64,000 nt of DNA from an uncultured Verrucomicrobia subdivision 3 bacterium (GCA_903913865.1 CAIWMU010000226.1:1-64000), one strand, 5' to 3'. Positions 49,940 through 60,667 are shown, numbered from the stretch's first letter. Notes: generated by a model not told the origin, from the sequence alone. Made by a program: numbers and translations.

Positions 49940-50679
49940 TGAAAGCTCCCCGGGGTGTTCATCAGATGCAGCATGTCGCGAACGGCTCGCTCGATTCCAA
50001 CCGAGAGGGCCCGACTCACAATGCTATGTCCAATGTTCAACTCAACAATGCCGGGAATGCGTTGCATCCAATGCACATTCTCATAGTTCAGACCATGCCC
50101 GGCATTCACCTGCAGCCCCAAACTCCGTGCCAGACCTGCCGCGCCACACAACCGCTGAAATTGGCGGTCTCGCTCGGCAGGCTCATCGAAAGCCTCCGCA
50201 AAAGCACCGGTGTGCAGCTCGATGAACTGGCAACCGACCCGCGCGGATGCTTCAACCTGATCCGGATCCGGCGCGATAAAAAGACTCACCTCAATCCCCG
50301 CATCATTCATCCGGCACCGGGTCTCAGACAACCCCTTGATGTGGGCGCACACATCGAGCCCCCCTTCGGTTGTGATCTCCTGCCGGCGCTCTGGCACAAG
50401 GCAGACGATCCCGGGCCGCACCTTCAGGGCGATCTCGACAATCTCAGGAATGTCGGCCATCTCCAGATTCAGCCGGGTCCTGATGCTCGCCTTCAAAGCG
50501 AAGACGTCCCGGTCCTGGATATGACGTCGATCCTCCCTCAAATGGGCAGTGATGCCCTCCGCCCCGGCTGCCTCGCTGGCTAATGCAGCCGCCACCGGAT
50601 CCGGTTCACCCTTCAGCAAACCCCGGTAACGGGCCTCCCGCACTGTCGCCACATGGTCGATGTTAACACCCAACTTCAT
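49936..50679 (-). CDS. pdxJ: Pyridoxine 5'-phosphate synthase
   Basis: 247 aa, condenses 1-deoxyxylulose-5-phosphate and aminoacetone-3-phosphate to PNP in vitamin B6 biosynthesis. Motifs KLGVNIDHVATVREAR, ITAHLREDRRHIQDRDV, VNAGHGLNYENV and PGIVELNIGHSIVSRAL are family hallmarks. First gene of the pdxJ-acpS pair. Confidence 0.97.
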   Translation of the reverse strand: MKLGVNIDHVATVREARYRGLLKGEPDPVAAALASEAAGAEGITAHLREDRRHIQDRDVFALKASIRTRLNLEMADIPEIVEIALKVRPGIVCLVPERRQEITTEGGLDVCAHIKGLSETRCRMNDAGIEVSLFIAPDPDQVEASARVGCQFIELHTGAFAEAFDEPAERDRQFQRLCGAAGLARSLGLQVNAGHGLNYENVHWMQRIPGIVELNIGHSIVSRALSVGIERAVRDMLHLMNTPGSFQ

Positions 50680-50805
50680 AGGCCTTGATTATGCCCTCCT
50701 TCTCCAGCCATCTGCAAACGCAAACCGTCTAGTATCAACCTTGTATCCGCATCCCCCGGAGGTTCAGAGGATGAATTGGCCCGGGCAAAAAGGGTTGCCT
50801 GCCGC

Positions 50806-51315
50806 ATGCCGTGCTGGTTCCATGACCGGATGTGCCGCTTTTGGAAGCTACTCTCCGCCTGGGGCCCCGTGCTGATCTGCATGGGGGCCATCTTTCTTGC
50901 TTCGGGCGACACCCAGTCCAAACAGCACTCCTCCCGCCTGCTCGAGCCATTCCTCCGCTGGATCTGGCCAACGGTCAGCCAGGATCAAATCGTGACGGCC
51001 ATCTTGCTGGCTCGAAAAGTGGCGCACATGACGGAATACGGGATCCTGGCGCTGCTTTACTGGCGGGGATTCCGCCTCTCACTGAACCCGGCCACTCCAG
51101 TCTCTGGAATCTACCTCCGGTCCCTGGCAGTCGTCGTGCTCTACGCCGCGTCCGATGAATATCACCAGACCTTTGTCCCTGACCGCTATGGTTCGGTGGT
51201 GGACGTCCTGATCGACACCACAGGTGCGGCGATCGGCCTCGGGTTGCTGCTGCTCTGGCGCAATTGGGCCAACCGCAACCCAAACATTCCGGTCGGGTCC
51301 GAGGGTTCGGAGTGA
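50806..51315 (+). CDS. VanZ family membrane protein
   Basis: About 170 aa, four membrane segments. The family signature is clear: ARKVAHMTEYGILALLYWR and YAASDEYHQTFVPDRYGSVV with DVLIDTTGAAIGLGLLLL. VanZ-like proteins are common and mostly of unknown role. The start is uncertain: TTG at 50776 has AGAGG 5 nt upstream, ATG at 50806 has AAGGG 11 nt upstream, and ATG 50830 gives the shortest typical N-terminus. Monocistronic. Confidence 0.85.
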   Translation: MPCWFHDRMCRFWKLLSAWGPVLICMGAIFLASGDTQSKQHSSRLLEPFLRWIWPTVSQDQIVTAILLARKVAHMTEYGILALLYWRGFRLSLNPATPVSGIYLRSLAVVVLYAASDEYHQTFVPDRYGSVVDVLIDTTGAAIGLGLLLLWRNWANRNPNIPVGSEGSE

Positions 51316-51358
51316 GCCCCTGCCGACAACGGTCAATCCGGGGTGGTCCCGGGGTGCA

Positions 51359-52165
51359 TCAGAGCCTCTCCCTGAGCCACTCCCGCATGAAACAGTTGAT
51401 CTCCCAGAGATCCGCGATTGGTTTGCGTGTGTGCGGAATCACGGTCATGTAGGGCGCCGGACCAAACTCCGGACAAATATGCAACTCAGGAACACCTTCG
51501 GCGGCGCGAAGAGCAGCAATCTGCTTCCACCAGGTCAAATGTGTCTCCATTGTGGTTACCCATTCAGGAGCACGGGGGTCCGGTATCTGCGGCCCCTGTG
51601 AAAATCCAACCCTCGCATGTATGTAGTCACTATGGGCCATGGCCGTCCCCATGAACTCAGCCTGATCCTCCAGCAACGATTCATGCACACAACACCAATG
51701 CGAAAAATCAGCCGCCAGCCGGATGCCCGGGCGGGCCGAAAGAATAGCCCGGCTGCCCGTGGTGCTGAAAAGGGCCCGCCCGCGATGGGTTTCGTGCACC
51801 ACCGGAACACCTTCCTGATGTTCCAAAGCGGTTGCCCGGTCAAAGACCTCAAGGTTTTGCTCGAGGGAGTAATGGTCCTTCCCGGTGTGTGAATTCACAC
51901 GCACGGGATTCAACAGCAGGGCACGGCGGTACTGGGCTTCAAAACTGGCCGAATGTTCCCGGTTGTCGCGCCCTGCAGTCCATTGCTGGACAACGACAAG
52001 CAGACCAAGGTCATCACACTGTCGTCTGGCTTCCAGACACTCAGACTCAGTGGACGGCACCCCCAGCTCAACCCCGTCAAATCCCCCCTGCTTGATCCTG
52101 ATCAGGGCGTCCCCCAAAGAGGGGGTTTCCATGCCCCAGGTTGAACGAAAAAAGAGAAATTTCAT
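51359..52165 (-). CDS. Sugar phosphate isomerase/epimerase-like TIM barrel protein
   Basis: 268 aa, AP endonuclease 2/xylose isomerase-like barrel. The fold pattern is seen in FRSTWGMETPSLGDALIRIK, GGFDGVELG, VRVNSHTGKDHYSLEQNLEV, VVHETHRGRALFSTTGSRAI, LAADFSHWCCVHES and ELHICPEFGPAPYM; the metal ligands are likely the Glu, His, Asp and Glu in these blocks. Isomerase or epimerase of an unknown sugar. Monocistronic. Confidence 0.87.
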   Translation of the reverse strand: MKFLFFRSTWGMETPSLGDALIRIKQGGFDGVELGVPSTESECLEARRQCDDLGLLVVVQQWTAGRDNREHSASFEAQYRRALLLNPVRVNSHTGKDHYSLEQNLEVFDRATALEHQEGVPVVHETHRGRALFSTTGSRAILSARPGIRLAADFSHWCCVHESLLEDQAEFMGTAMAHSDYIHARVGFSQGPQIPDPRAPEWVTTMETHLTWWKQIAALRAAEGVPELHICPEFGPAPYMTVIPHTRKPIADLWEINCFMREWLRERL

Positions 52166-52458
52166 GCGTGCAGTTTAGCCCCATTCCGCAACAAGGAAAG
52201 TCCGCGCAAATGAACAGGTATTGAAAACCCACACTGCGCATCCATCACCCCCGGACTCCGGGGATCGGGGGCCCGCCGCCCGATGTTTTTGGCAAGAATG
52301 ATTGCTATATCGCAAAACCCTGCCATAATTGATATGTTTGTTAGATTCGCTCGTCTTTTCAAGGCATGGCAAATCCTCAGTTGAACGCAGTTCAGTGATG
52401 ATTCTAAACCCGATTTTCGGGAACAGTCTGAAAAAGGGTAAATTTAAAGGATCATCAT

Positions 52459-52755
52459 ATGAGTAATAAAATGTTCGTCGGAAATGTCTCCTTCAATACG
52501 ACACAAGCCGACCTGCAGAATGCCTTTGGCGCCCACGGAACTGTTCTTGAGGTAAACCTCCTAACCGACCGCACCACAGGCCGCCCCCGTGGCTTTGGCT
52601 TCGTGACCATGAGCACCCCGGACGAGGCCCAGAGGGCCATCTCCGCGCTCAATGGAACATCCATGGATGGACGCGCCCTCACGGTCAACATCGCCAAGCC
52701 CCGCGAAGAGCGTTCCGGTGGCGGTTCCGAAGGTCGCGGCCGCCAGTCCTATTAA
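52459..52755 (+). CDS. RRM RNA-binding protein (glycine-rich type)
   Basis: 98 aa, one RNA-recognition motif with RNP2 MFVGNVSF and RNP1 RGFGFVTM, then a short Arg/Gly/Ser-rich tail (GGGSEGRGRQSY). Such single-RRM proteins are abundant in cyanobacteria and Verrucomicrobiota, often cold-induced, and act as RNA chaperones. AAAGGA lies 9 nt upstream of ATG. It is followed by a stem-loop and infA in the same direction. Confidence 0.93.
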   Translation: MSNKMFVGNVSFNTTQADLQNAFGAHGTVLEVNLLTDRTTGRPRGFGFVTMSTPDEAQRAISALNGTSMDGRALTVNIAKPREERSGGGSEGRGRQSY

Positions 52756-52771
52756 TTTCCAAAACCGTCGC

Positions 52772-52793
52772 GGTGTCCGGAAGTCCGGACGCC
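52772..52793 (+). terminator. Hairpin between RRM gene and infA (possible partial terminator)
   Basis: GGTGTCCGG, loop AAGT, CCGGACGCC: a 9-bp stem with one wobble, 17 bp after the RRM stop. There is no U-run, so it is more likely a processing or attenuation hairpin than a full terminator. Confidence 0.5.
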
Positions 52794-52872
52794 GTTCATC
52801 CGCCGTCCCGCCTCCGGCCCGCGGGAACAACGGCTATTTTTCCACGGCCGATTTTGTAATTTCGAATTTGTA

Positions 52873-53088
52873 ATGAAAGAAGATCATATTGAAGTGGAGG
52901 GAGTTATCTCCGCTGTCCTCGCCGGAACAATGTTCCGGGTGGAGTTGGACAACAAGCACGTCGTGCTCGCAACCATCTGCGGCAAGATGCGCAAGCGCTG
53001 GGTGCGCATCACCGCCGGGGATCGCGTCAAAATGGAGATGTCCCCATACGACCTGAACAAGGGTCGTATCACGTGGAGGGTGCGTTGA
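52873..53088 (+). CDS. infA: Translation initiation factor IF-1
   Basis: 71 aa, OB-fold protein occupying the 30S A-site during initiation. Family sequence: [40 protein letters not shown], and the [13 protein letters not shown] tail. The usual second residue A/K pattern (MAKEDVIE) is slightly altered. It overlaps the helicase gene start by 4 nt. Confidence 0.96.
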   Translation: MKEDHIEVEGVISAVLAGTMFRVELDNKHVVLATICGKMRKRWVRITAGDRVKMEMSPYDLNKGRITWRVR

Positions 53089-54374
53089 AGCTAGCCTCCC
53101 CCCCTGTAACCTCCTTCGAAACACTTGGCCTGCATCCGCTCATCCTGCGTGCGGTGCGGGAGGTTGGCTATACAGAGCCAACCCCTATCCAGTCTGCAGC
53201 CATTCCCCATCTCCTCGCGGGGACGGATATTATCGGCATCGCGCAGACCGGCACTGGAAAGACGGCGGCATTCACGCTGCCGATGCTCAACCGCCTCACG
53301 GACCACACTCCTGAACGCCGCAGCACCCGGGCTCTGATTCTCGCGCCAACGCGGGAACTCGTCATTCAGATCCAGGAGAATATCGTTGCATACGCCAGGC
53401 ACCTGCCCCTCCGCGTCGCAACAGTCATCGGAGGTGTGAGCGAAAGTCCTCAGATCGATGCCCTCCGCCAGGGGGCCGATATCATCATCGCCACCCCGGG
53501 ACGTCTTCTTGACCTCATGGCAAGACGCCATGGCGACTTTTCCGGCCTCAAGTTCCTCGTGCTGGACGAGGCTGACAGGATGCTCGACATGGGATTCCTT
53601 CCCGCAATTCGTGACATCCTCCGCTCCCTGCCGGTTCAAAGGCAGACTCTCCTCTTCTCCGCCACACTCCCGCGCGAGATTGAAGTCCTGACCCGCCAGA
53701 TTCAGCGGACACCGAAAACGATCCAGATCGGTCGGCGCGCAAATCCCGCTGAGACCGTCACCCAGAGAATCTACGAGATTCCGCGCCATCTGAAGCTGAA
53801 CCTCCTGGCGCACCTGCTTCAGGATCAAAAGCTTAGCACCGTTCTGGTGTTCTCCAGAACAAAACACGGGGCGGACAGGGTGGCCAAGAAACTCGACCAA
53901 ATCGGGATCCGCACGGCCACCATCCATGCCAACCGCTCTCAAAACCAGCGCCAGCGGGCCCTCAGCGACTTCAAGTCAGGGGATGTCCGGGTGCTTGTGG
54001 CAACCGATATCGCTGCCCGTGGAATTGATGTCGAAGGCATTTCCCATGTGGTGAATTTTGATTTTCCACCACATTGTGAGGATTACGTCCACAGGATCGG
54101 CCGCACCGGCCGGGCCCAATCGACGGGTGACGCCTTCAGCTTCGCCACTCCTGAGGACAAGGAGGCCGTCTGGGCACTCGAACGGTTTATCGGTCGGTCA
54201 ATCCCCCGTGGGAAAGCCGATGGATTCAACTACTCCGCACCTGATATGACAGGCGCGCCCCAACGCCCCCAGAGGCCTGGATCAGGCGCGGCACCCACCC
54301 GCCCAAGCCCGCCCAGAAACAATCCGGGCAGGCCTCAAAACCGGTTCAAGTCGCCCGTTTCCAGGCGGCGATGA
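53085..54374 (+). CDS. DEAD-box RNA helicase (RhlE-like)
   Basis: 429 aa from TTG 53085. The track uses GTG 53073, but the TTG overlaps the infA stop as TTGA and has GGAGG 5-6 nt upstream, so I prefer it. ATP-dependent RNA helicase with all core motifs: Q motif [63 protein letters not shown] short Pro/Arg-rich basic tail ([15 protein letters not shown]) may bind RNA. Function probably in ribosome assembly or cold adaptation. Converges on, and overlaps by 29 bp, the methyltransferase gene. Confidence 0.93.
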   Translation: MKLASPPVTSFETLGLHPLILRAVREVGYTEPTPIQSAAIPHLLAGTDIIGIAQTGTGKTAAFTLPMLNRLTDHTPERRSTRALILAPTRELVIQIQENIVAYARHLPLRVATVIGGVSESPQIDALRQGADIIIATPGRLLDLMARRHGDFSGLKFLVLDEADRMLDMGFLPAIRDILRSLPVQRQTLLFSATLPREIEVLTRQIQRTPKTIQIGRRANPAETVTQRIYEIPRHLKLNLLAHLLQDQKLSTVLVFSRTKHGADRVAKKLDQIGIRTATIHANRSQNQRQRALSDFKSGDVRVLVATDIAARGIDVEGISHVVNFDFPPHCEDYVHRIGRTGRAQSTGDAFSFATPEDKEAVWALERFIGRSIPRGKADGFNYSAPDMTGAPQRPQRPGSGAAPTRPSPPRNNPGRPQNRFKSPVSRRR

Positions 54375-55581
54375 ACATTCCATTGCTCTGATACTCCTGC
54401 GGCAGGATCATTATGGAACGATCCTCCGCAGGGGTTGATGGCGATGCCGCTTCTCCACCCGCAGCCACACGCTTTCCGCCCGTCGCCGGTGCCCCTGTCG
54501 CGAGAGGATGTTTGATCGGACAAACCTGAAATTCCGGAAATTCACGGCTGAATCGCTCCGCAACTTCGAGTGTCTCAGAACGGGTGATCGTGCACACCGA
54601 ATAAACCAGACGGCCACCCGGCTTCAATCCAGGGGCGGCGTTGCGCAGCAACTGGAACTGCAGTTCCCTCAATTCCTCCACGTCCTTCATCGTGGTTGTC
54701 CAGCGTGCATGCGGGTTTCGATGCCACGTTCCCAATCCACTGCAGGGGGCATCCACCAGAATTCCATCGAAACGGGTGCGGGTGGGAAGTTTCGCACCTC
54801 CATCCCAGATGGCAACGCGGTAGTTGAACACATCGGCACGGGCTGCGCGCCGCTTCAATCGCTTCAGACGCCACTCGGCGCGGTCCGAAGACCAGATCAG
54901 CCCCTTGTTGTTCATCAAGGTGGATAAATGCAGGGTCTTGCCTCCCTCCCCGGCACAGGCATCCCACCATGTATCACCGGGAAGTGGATTGCAGGCAAAT
55001 CCCACCGCCTGGGAGCTCAGATCCTGAACCTCAAATTCGCCCGAATGAAATTCCTGGGTGCGGAACAGATCCTTGCTTCCTGAATATCTGAGAACGTCCA
55101 CCAGCTTGCCGTGGCCGAATGGCTCGCACCCCCCCAGCGCCCGCACGACAGCCCTCCCCTGCCCGGCCCGCGACCTGAGCCACAGAACCGGATGCCCCTG
55201 CCACGCCCTCGCAAGTGCGGGCGTGACTTCCACTTCATCGCGGACCCAGCGCGGTGCAACACGGGCCACAAGATGCCCATCAGAAAAGGATGCTGGATTC
55301 TGCTGAAATCTCTCGTCCAACTCCAGCGCGCGTCGGATCCGTCCCACCACTCCTCCTCCGGTATCCTCCAGCCATCCCAGCCAGCGGTAATAGGCAAACA
55401 CAGCCCCGCTGACCCATCCCGCATCCAGACGCACACCGCTCCCGGCCCCGGCAAGCACCTCCCGCAGCACCGCATCCGCCGGGCGTGTCTCGCTGGCGGT
55501 TCCTATCACTCCTTCGGCCAACGCCAGCAACTCTGCCTCCGTCTCCGGCCTTGAGCCCCGATTCGTTTCCGGAAATTTCAT
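54346..55581 (-). CDS. RsmB/NOP2-family RNA (cytosine-5) methyltransferase
   Basis: 411 aa. Residues 1-150 are an N-terminal NusB-like or RNA-binding region; 200-410 form the SAM-dependent methyltransferase. SAM loop DACAGEGGKTLHL, DAPCSGLGTWHRNP, and catalytic Cys in VYSVCTITRSE. It methylates cytosine C5 in rRNA or tRNA; the target cannot be fixed. Its last 29 bp overlap the helicase 3' end on the other strand, so each terminator must lie in the other gene. Confidence 0.92.
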   Translation of the reverse strand: MKFPETNRGSRPETEAELLALAEGVIGTASETRPADAVLREVLAGAGSGVRLDAGWVSGAVFAYYRWLGWLEDTGGGVVGRIRRALELDERFQQNPASFSDGHLVARVAPRWVRDEVEVTPALARAWQGHPVLWLRSRAGQGRAVVRALGGCEPFGHGKLVDVLRYSGSKDLFRTQEFHSGEFEVQDLSSQAVGFACNPLPGDTWWDACAGEGGKTLHLSTLMNNKGLIWSSDRAEWRLKRLKRRAARADVFNYRVAIWDGGAKLPTRTRFDGILVDAPCSGLGTWHRNPHARWTTTMKDVEELRELQFQLLRNAAPGLKPGGRLVYSVCTITRSETLEVAERFSREFPEFQVCPIKHPLATGAPATGGKRVAAGGEAASPSTPAEDRSIMILPQEYQSNGMFIAAWKRAT

Positions 55582-55773
55582 GTGTAGTCAAACCGCCACC
55601 AAAACAGCCACCACCTCCCGTTTCTTTTCAGGAGTTCAATCCCAACCTTCCTTCCAAGGCAAAGCAGAGAGAAACCTGAAACTGGAGGCAAAGCAAATGA
55701 AACCCACCCGGTCCGCAGGCGAAAAATCCGCCCGGGACCGGCTTCTGCCATCAACTTGCGTGAAAACCTCTTC

Positions 55774-58497
55774 CTACGCCTTGGCCAGCAACTGCCGCAG
55801 CACATAGGGGAGAATCCCACCATGCTGGTAGTAGTCAATCTCGATTGGTGTGTCGATCCGGCAGGCCACGGTCAGATGTTCCACTGTCCCGTTCGCACGG
55901 GTGATCTCCAACACCAGATCCTGCTGCGGCTTCAAACTGGCATCCAATCCAAGCACCGAGTAGGTCTCCGTGCCGTCCAGCTTCAAGGTCTGGGCAGTTG
56001 CTCCATCCTTGAACTGCAATGGCAGGACCCCCATTCCAACCAGATTCGAGCGGTGGATCCGCTCAAAGCTCTGGGCCACAACACAACGGACACCCAGAAG
56101 CGAAGTTCCCTTCGCTGCCCAGTCCCGCGAGCTGCCCGTCCCATACTCCTGCCCGGCGATGATCACCAGCGGCGTCTGTTCAGCCGCGTATTTGATCGCC
56201 GCATCGTAGATGCTCAATTCCTCGCCGGTGGGCTGCAAACGGGTGATTCCACCCTCCTTGCCCGGAACCATCAGGTTCTTGATCCGGACATTCGCGAAGG
56301 TGCCACGGGTCATCACGCGGTCATTGCCCCGGCGGGATCCGTAGCTGTTGAAATCAACCGCGGCAACACCTTTATCAACCAGATAACGTCCGGCCGGCGT
56401 GGATGCTTTGAAGCTGCCTGCCGGGGAAATATGGTCTGTGGTCACGCTGTCTCCGAAGATCCCCAGGGCACGGGCCTTGCGAATCTCGCGAATGGAACCT
56501 GCCTCAAGGGAGAATTCCTTGAAGAACGGCGGTTCCTGGATGTAGGTGCTGGCATCATCCCAGCGGAAGACCGCACCCTCGGGGGCCGGAACTCCGTTCC
56601 AGCGCGGGTTCTGGCTCGCAAAGTCGGTGTAGAGCTTCCGGAAAACCTCAGGCTTCATCGCCGCCTGCATCAACTCGCGCACCTCTTCCAGAGTGGGCCA
56701 GATGTCCTTCAGATAGACCGGGTTTCCGTCCTTGCCCGTCCCCAGCGGTTCCTGAAGCAGATCGATGTCCACCCGCCCGGCGAGCGCGAACGCGACCACC
56801 AGCGGCGGGGACATCAGGAAATTCGCCTTGATGTTCTGATGGACACGGGCCTCAAAATTCCGGTTGCCTGAGAGCACGGAGGCCGCCACAACATCATTCT
56901 TAACCACCGACTCCTCAATCGCCGCCGCCAGCGGCCCTGAGTTTCCGATGCAGGTCATGCACCCGTAGCCCACGAGGTTGAATCCCAGCTGGTCCAGATG
57001 CGGCTGCAACCCGGTCCTCTGCAGGTAATCGGTCACCACCCGCGATCCCGGAGCCAGCGAGGCCTTCACCAGCGGATTCACGGACAGGCCCTTTTCACAA
57101 GCCTTGCGCGCGAGCAACCCTGCGGCAAGCATCACCGAGGGATTGCTGGTGTTGGTGCAGCTCGTGATGGCCGCAATCAGAACGCTCCCGTGGCGCACCG
57201 GATTTCCGGCGCCCGCAACGGGAAACTCCCGACCCACATCCGTGGTCGGCTTTCCAAAACCACCTTCCGGCACGGTCTTTCCGAGGGCCGACAGGAATTC
57301 CTGCTTCAGGTTGGGAAGTTCAACACGATCCTGGGGACGTTTGGGTCCGGCAACGCTGGGCTTGACGGTCGCAAGATCCAATTCCAAATCCACAGAGTAT
57401 TTGATCTGGCCCTTTTGCGGCATCCCGAACAAACCCTGCGCACGATAGTAATTCTCGTAGATCCGGCACTGTTCCTCGCTCCGGCCTGTTCCGCGCAGGT
57501 AATTCACGCACTCCCCGTCTATCGGGAAGAAGCCCATTGTGGCCCCGTATTCGGGGGCCATGTTGGCGATGGTGGAACGGTCCACCACGGGCAGTGCGGC
57601 CGCCCCCGGACCATAAAACTCTACGAACTTGCCCACGACTTTCGCCTTACGGAGCATCTGTGTCACCGTGAGGGCCACGTCCGTGGCTGTCACACCCTCC
57701 CGCACGGAACCGGTCAGATGCACTCCAACCACGTCCGGCGTCAGAAAATACACCGGCTGGCCCAGCATCCCGGCTTCCGCCTCAATGCCGCCCACTCCCC
57801 ATCCCACGATCCCAATGCCGTTGATCATGGTGGTGTGGGAATCGGTCCCAACCAGGGTGTCCGGGTAGTAAACATCCCTGTCCGCCCCGTCCTGCTTTGT
57901 GCTTCTGCTCAGCACGCCTTTCGCCAGATATTCGAGGTTCACCTGGTGCACAATGCCAATCCCGGGCGGCACCACCTTGAAGGTCTCAAACGCCTGCATT
58001 CCCCACTTCAGAAACTGGTAACGCTCACCGTTCCGCTGGAATTCCAGATCCAGATTGCGGCCCATCGCGTCAGAGGTTCCATGAAAATCGACCTGCACCG
58101 AATGGTCCACCACGAGATCCACCGGCACCAGTGGCTCGATCATTTTCGAATCCCTGCCGAGCCTGCCAACCGCTGAGCGCATCGCCGCGAGGTCCACCAG
58201 CAGCGGAACCCCGGTGAAGTCCTGCAAAACAATCCGCGCCACGACAAATGGAATCTCCTCCGTTCGCACTGTCTTGGGCTGCCATCCTGCGAGATCGCGC
58301 ACGTTCTGCTCAGAGACCCGCTTGCCATCGCAATTTCTTAGCACCGATTCCAGCACAAGCCGGATCGACACGGGCAGCTCGCTCACGCGCCCAAAGCCTG
58401 CTGCTTCCAGAGCTGGCAAGGAGTGGTAGAGCCCCATCCGGCCGTTGCCCAAATCAAATTCCTTCACTGTCGCCTTAAAAATCTCCATATCATTCAT
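55774..58497 (-). CDS. acnA: Aconitate hydratase A
   Basis: 907 aa from [20 protein letters not shown] at 58497 (MEIF at 58488 is an alternative). Interconverts citrate and isocitrate using a [4Fe-4S] cluster. Cluster cysteines are present in SCTNTSNPS and [57 protein letters not shown] and [16 protein letters not shown] are AcnA hallmarks. Catalytic serine-containing end ([20 protein letters not shown]) intact. Monocistronic. Confidence 0.96.
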   Translation of the reverse strand: MNDMEIFKATVKEFDLGNGRMGLYHSLPALEAAGFGRVSELPVSIRLVLESVLRNCDGKRVSEQNVRDLAGWQPKTVRTEEIPFVVARIVLQDFTGVPLLVDLAAMRSAVGRLGRDSKMIEPLVPVDLVVDHSVQVDFHGTSDAMGRNLDLEFQRNGERYQFLKWGMQAFETFKVVPPGIGIVHQVNLEYLAKGVLSRSTKQDGADRDVYYPDTLVGTDSHTTMINGIGIVGWGVGGIEAEAGMLGQPVYFLTPDVVGVHLTGSVREGVTATDVALTVTQMLRKAKVVGKFVEFYGPGAAALPVVDRSTIANMAPEYGATMGFFPIDGECVNYLRGTGRSEEQCRIYENYYRAQGLFGMPQKGQIKYSVDLELDLATVKPSVAGPKRPQDRVELPNLKQEFLSALGKTVPEGGFGKPTTDVGREFPVAGAGNPVRHGSVLIAAITSCTNTSNPSVMLAAGLLARKACEKGLSVNPLVKASLAPGSRVVTDYLQRTGLQPHLDQLGFNLVGYGCMTCIGNSGPLAAAIEESVVKNDVVAASVLSGNRNFEARVHQNIKANFLMSPPLVVAFALAGRVDIDLLQEPLGTGKDGNPVYLKDIWPTLEEVRELMQAAMKPEVFRKLYTDFASQNPRWNGVPAPEGAVFRWDDASTYIQEPPFFKEFSLEAGSIREIRKARALGIFGDSVTTDHISPAGSFKASTPAGRYLVDKGVAAVDFNSYGSRRGNDRVMTRGTFANVRIKNLMVPGKEGGITRLQPTGEELSIYDAAIKYAAEQTPLVIIAGQEYGTGSSRDWAAKGTSLLGVRCVVAQSFERIHRSNLVGMGVLPLQFKDGATAQTLKLDGTETYSVLGLDASLKPQQDLVLEITRANGTVEHLTVACRIDTPIEIDYYQHGGILPYVLRQLLAKA

Positions 58498-58755
58498 CCT
58501 GCGTTTCAAGTATCCGGTTTTGTTAACCGACAAAGCCGAAATTTTGAACACTCAAAACCATCCCGTCAAGCTTCGGTCGCACCTCCGGCAAGGAGCCGGA
58601 TGCCCCCTCCCCAGAGGCTGTCTGTTGCATGTTCAACCGGTTGGGGAGTGCGGCTGGCGGGCATAAGGCAGAAATCGGGTGAATCCTGCGGACCACAGAG
58701 GCGACAGGGGCGGGGTATTCGATCAAATGGCGGTCACACCGCGAATCCACTTTAA

Positions 58756-60564
58756 CTACGAAGCCGGGCTGCCGTAGTCCTCTTGTGTGTCGAAGAGGCT
58801 GGGTGCAATCCCCCGGGCCAGAAGCTGACATCGTTCAAGAATCTCGGCGGCGGATTCGCAGTTCAGGGCGAAGTTTGCCAACTCCAGGGCTTCCGTCAGT
58901 TTCAGGCGGCGTATAATGAACTTGATTGAGGGAATCAGGGTGGACGAAACGCTGAGTTCATCCACTCCCAAACCAAGCAACAGTGGGGCCAGAACCGGAT
59001 CCCCCGCCATCTCCCCGCAAACGCTCACCGGGATCTTGTACCGGTGCGCGGAATCGATCGTGGCCTTGATAAGACGGACGATGGCGGGATGGGTCGGCTC
59101 ATAGAGATGAGCGATCTTCTCATTCATCCGGTCCACGGCAAGGGAGTATTGGATCAGATCGTTCGTGCCGATGCTGAAAAACTTCATACGCTTGGCCAGC
59201 GAGTCGGCCACGATCACCGCCGATGGGGTCTCGATCATGGCGCCGATCTCCAGGTTTTCATCGAACGGAATCTGCTCAGCACGCAACTCAGCCTTGTATT
59301 CCTCCACAAGGGCATTCGCCTGCTTGAGTTCCTCCAGGCCCGAAATCATCGGATACATCATCCGGACGTTCCCCTCGGCACTCGCCCTGAGGATGGCCCG
59401 CAACTGGTCCCGAAACATCTCCCTCTCCTGCAGACACAGCCTGATGGCCCGCCAACCAAGAAACGGGTTCATCTCCTGGGGACCGGGCATGTGCGACATG
59501 TATTTGTCGCCACCCAGATCAAGCGTTCGAATGACCAGTGGCAACGGTTTCAGAGCGGAAGCCGCTTCGCTGTAGGCCTGAAATTGTTGCTCCTCGGTGG
59601 GTGGCTTCCCCCGGTTCATGTAAAGGTATTCCGTCCGGAAAAGCCCCACGCCATCCGCTCCGTTCTTGTGGACTTCCGCCACATCAGCGGCCGTCTCGAT
59701 GTTCGCGGAGAGAATCACACGGTGACCGTCAAGGGTGGTGGCTGTCTCCAGCTGGACATCCCGCAACCGTTCCTGCAGCGAAACCTGCTTCCGCAGGAGC
59801 TGGCCATATTCAAACAGCGACTGGTCGGACGGATTGATGATCAGGACGCCGTTGAAGCCATCCAGCAGGGCGTAATCCCCCGTTTCAAGCTCGTTGGAGG
59901 CGTTATGGAGTCCCACCACCGCCGGAATGCGCAGAGACCGGGCCATGATGGAGGTGTGGGAAGTCGACGCCCCCACATCTGTCGCAAAACCCAGCACATT
60001 ATGGCGATCCAACTGGGCCGTATTGGATGGGCTTAAGTCATGGCTGATGATGACGCACGGTTCCCTCAGGTGAGCCAGATCAACCTCCGGCTCGATCCCC
60101 ATGAGGTTGTTTAGGACCCGGTTGGTCACATCCCGCATGTCCGTGGCACGCTCACGCAGGTATTCATCCTCAATGGCTGCCAGTGTCGTGGCATAACGCT
60201 CCGCCACAGTGTGGAAGGCATGCTCGGCATTGACTTTTTGATCGTGAATGGCCCGAATGACCTCCTCCATGAGGGTGCGATCCTCCAATACCAGAAGGTG
60301 GGCTTCAAAAATATTCCCCTCAGCTGCCCCCATTGCTTCACTCACCCTCCGCTGAATCTCCAGAATCTGCTGCCGGGTTTCTGCAAGGGCCCGCTCAAGC
60401 CGCTCCACTTCCTGGGCCGGTTGGTCCTCCACCAGAGGGCGCATCTCAACAGTCGGCCGGCTTCGTCGCAAGACCAAGATTTTCCCACGGCACACCCCGG
60501 ATGAAACCGCGATGCCCCGGAAAATCTGCTCACCTTTGCGCAAAGCCCCAGCCACGCTGAACAC
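58756..60564 (-). CDS. ptsI: Phosphoenolpyruvate-protein phosphotransferase (PTS enzyme I)
   Basis: 602 aa. Swivel His in GASTSHTSIMARSLRIPAVV, HPr-binding N-terminal domain (1-150), PEP-binding barrel with GVGLFRTEYLYMNR and active Cys in SVCGEMAGD. It passes phosphate from PEP to HPr. No ptsH or EII gene lies beside it, so the phosphorelay partner is elsewhere or this is a regulatory PTS. Divergent from the PfkB kinase with a 103-bp gap. Confidence 0.95.
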   Translation of the reverse strand: MFSVAGALRKGEQIFRGIAVSSGVCRGKILVLRRSRPTVEMRPLVEDQPAQEVERLERALAETRQQILEIQRRVSEAMGAAEGNIFEAHLLVLEDRTLMEEVIRAIHDQKVNAEHAFHTVAERYATTLAAIEDEYLRERATDMRDVTNRVLNNLMGIEPEVDLAHLREPCVIISHDLSPSNTAQLDRHNVLGFATDVGASTSHTSIMARSLRIPAVVGLHNASNELETGDYALLDGFNGVLIINPSDQSLFEYGQLLRKQVSLQERLRDVQLETATTLDGHRVILSANIETAADVAEVHKNGADGVGLFRTEYLYMNRGKPPTEEQQFQAYSEAASALKPLPLVIRTLDLGGDKYMSHMPGPQEMNPFLGWRAIRLCLQEREMFRDQLRAILRASAEGNVRMMYPMISGLEELKQANALVEEYKAELRAEQIPFDENLEIGAMIETPSAVIVADSLAKRMKFFSIGTNDLIQYSLAVDRMNEKIAHLYEPTHPAIVRLIKATIDSAHRYKIPVSVCGEMAGDPVLAPLLLGLGVDELSVSSTLIPSIKFIIRRLKLTEALELANFALNCESAAEILERCQLLARGIAPSLFDTQEDYGSPAS

Positions 60565-60667
60565 TTAACCCAATCAGCCCGGATTGGAAAGCCTTTCTTC
60601 AAAAAAACCTTGCCTTCACCGCCTTTCTGCCGCTTCACTATCCGGCATAGATTCCCTGAAAAAACTA

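Noticed and set aside
49381-50225. ORFs at 49381-49593 (-) and 49854-50225 (+)
   Set aside because: Frame shadows of eda and of pdxJ-acpS.
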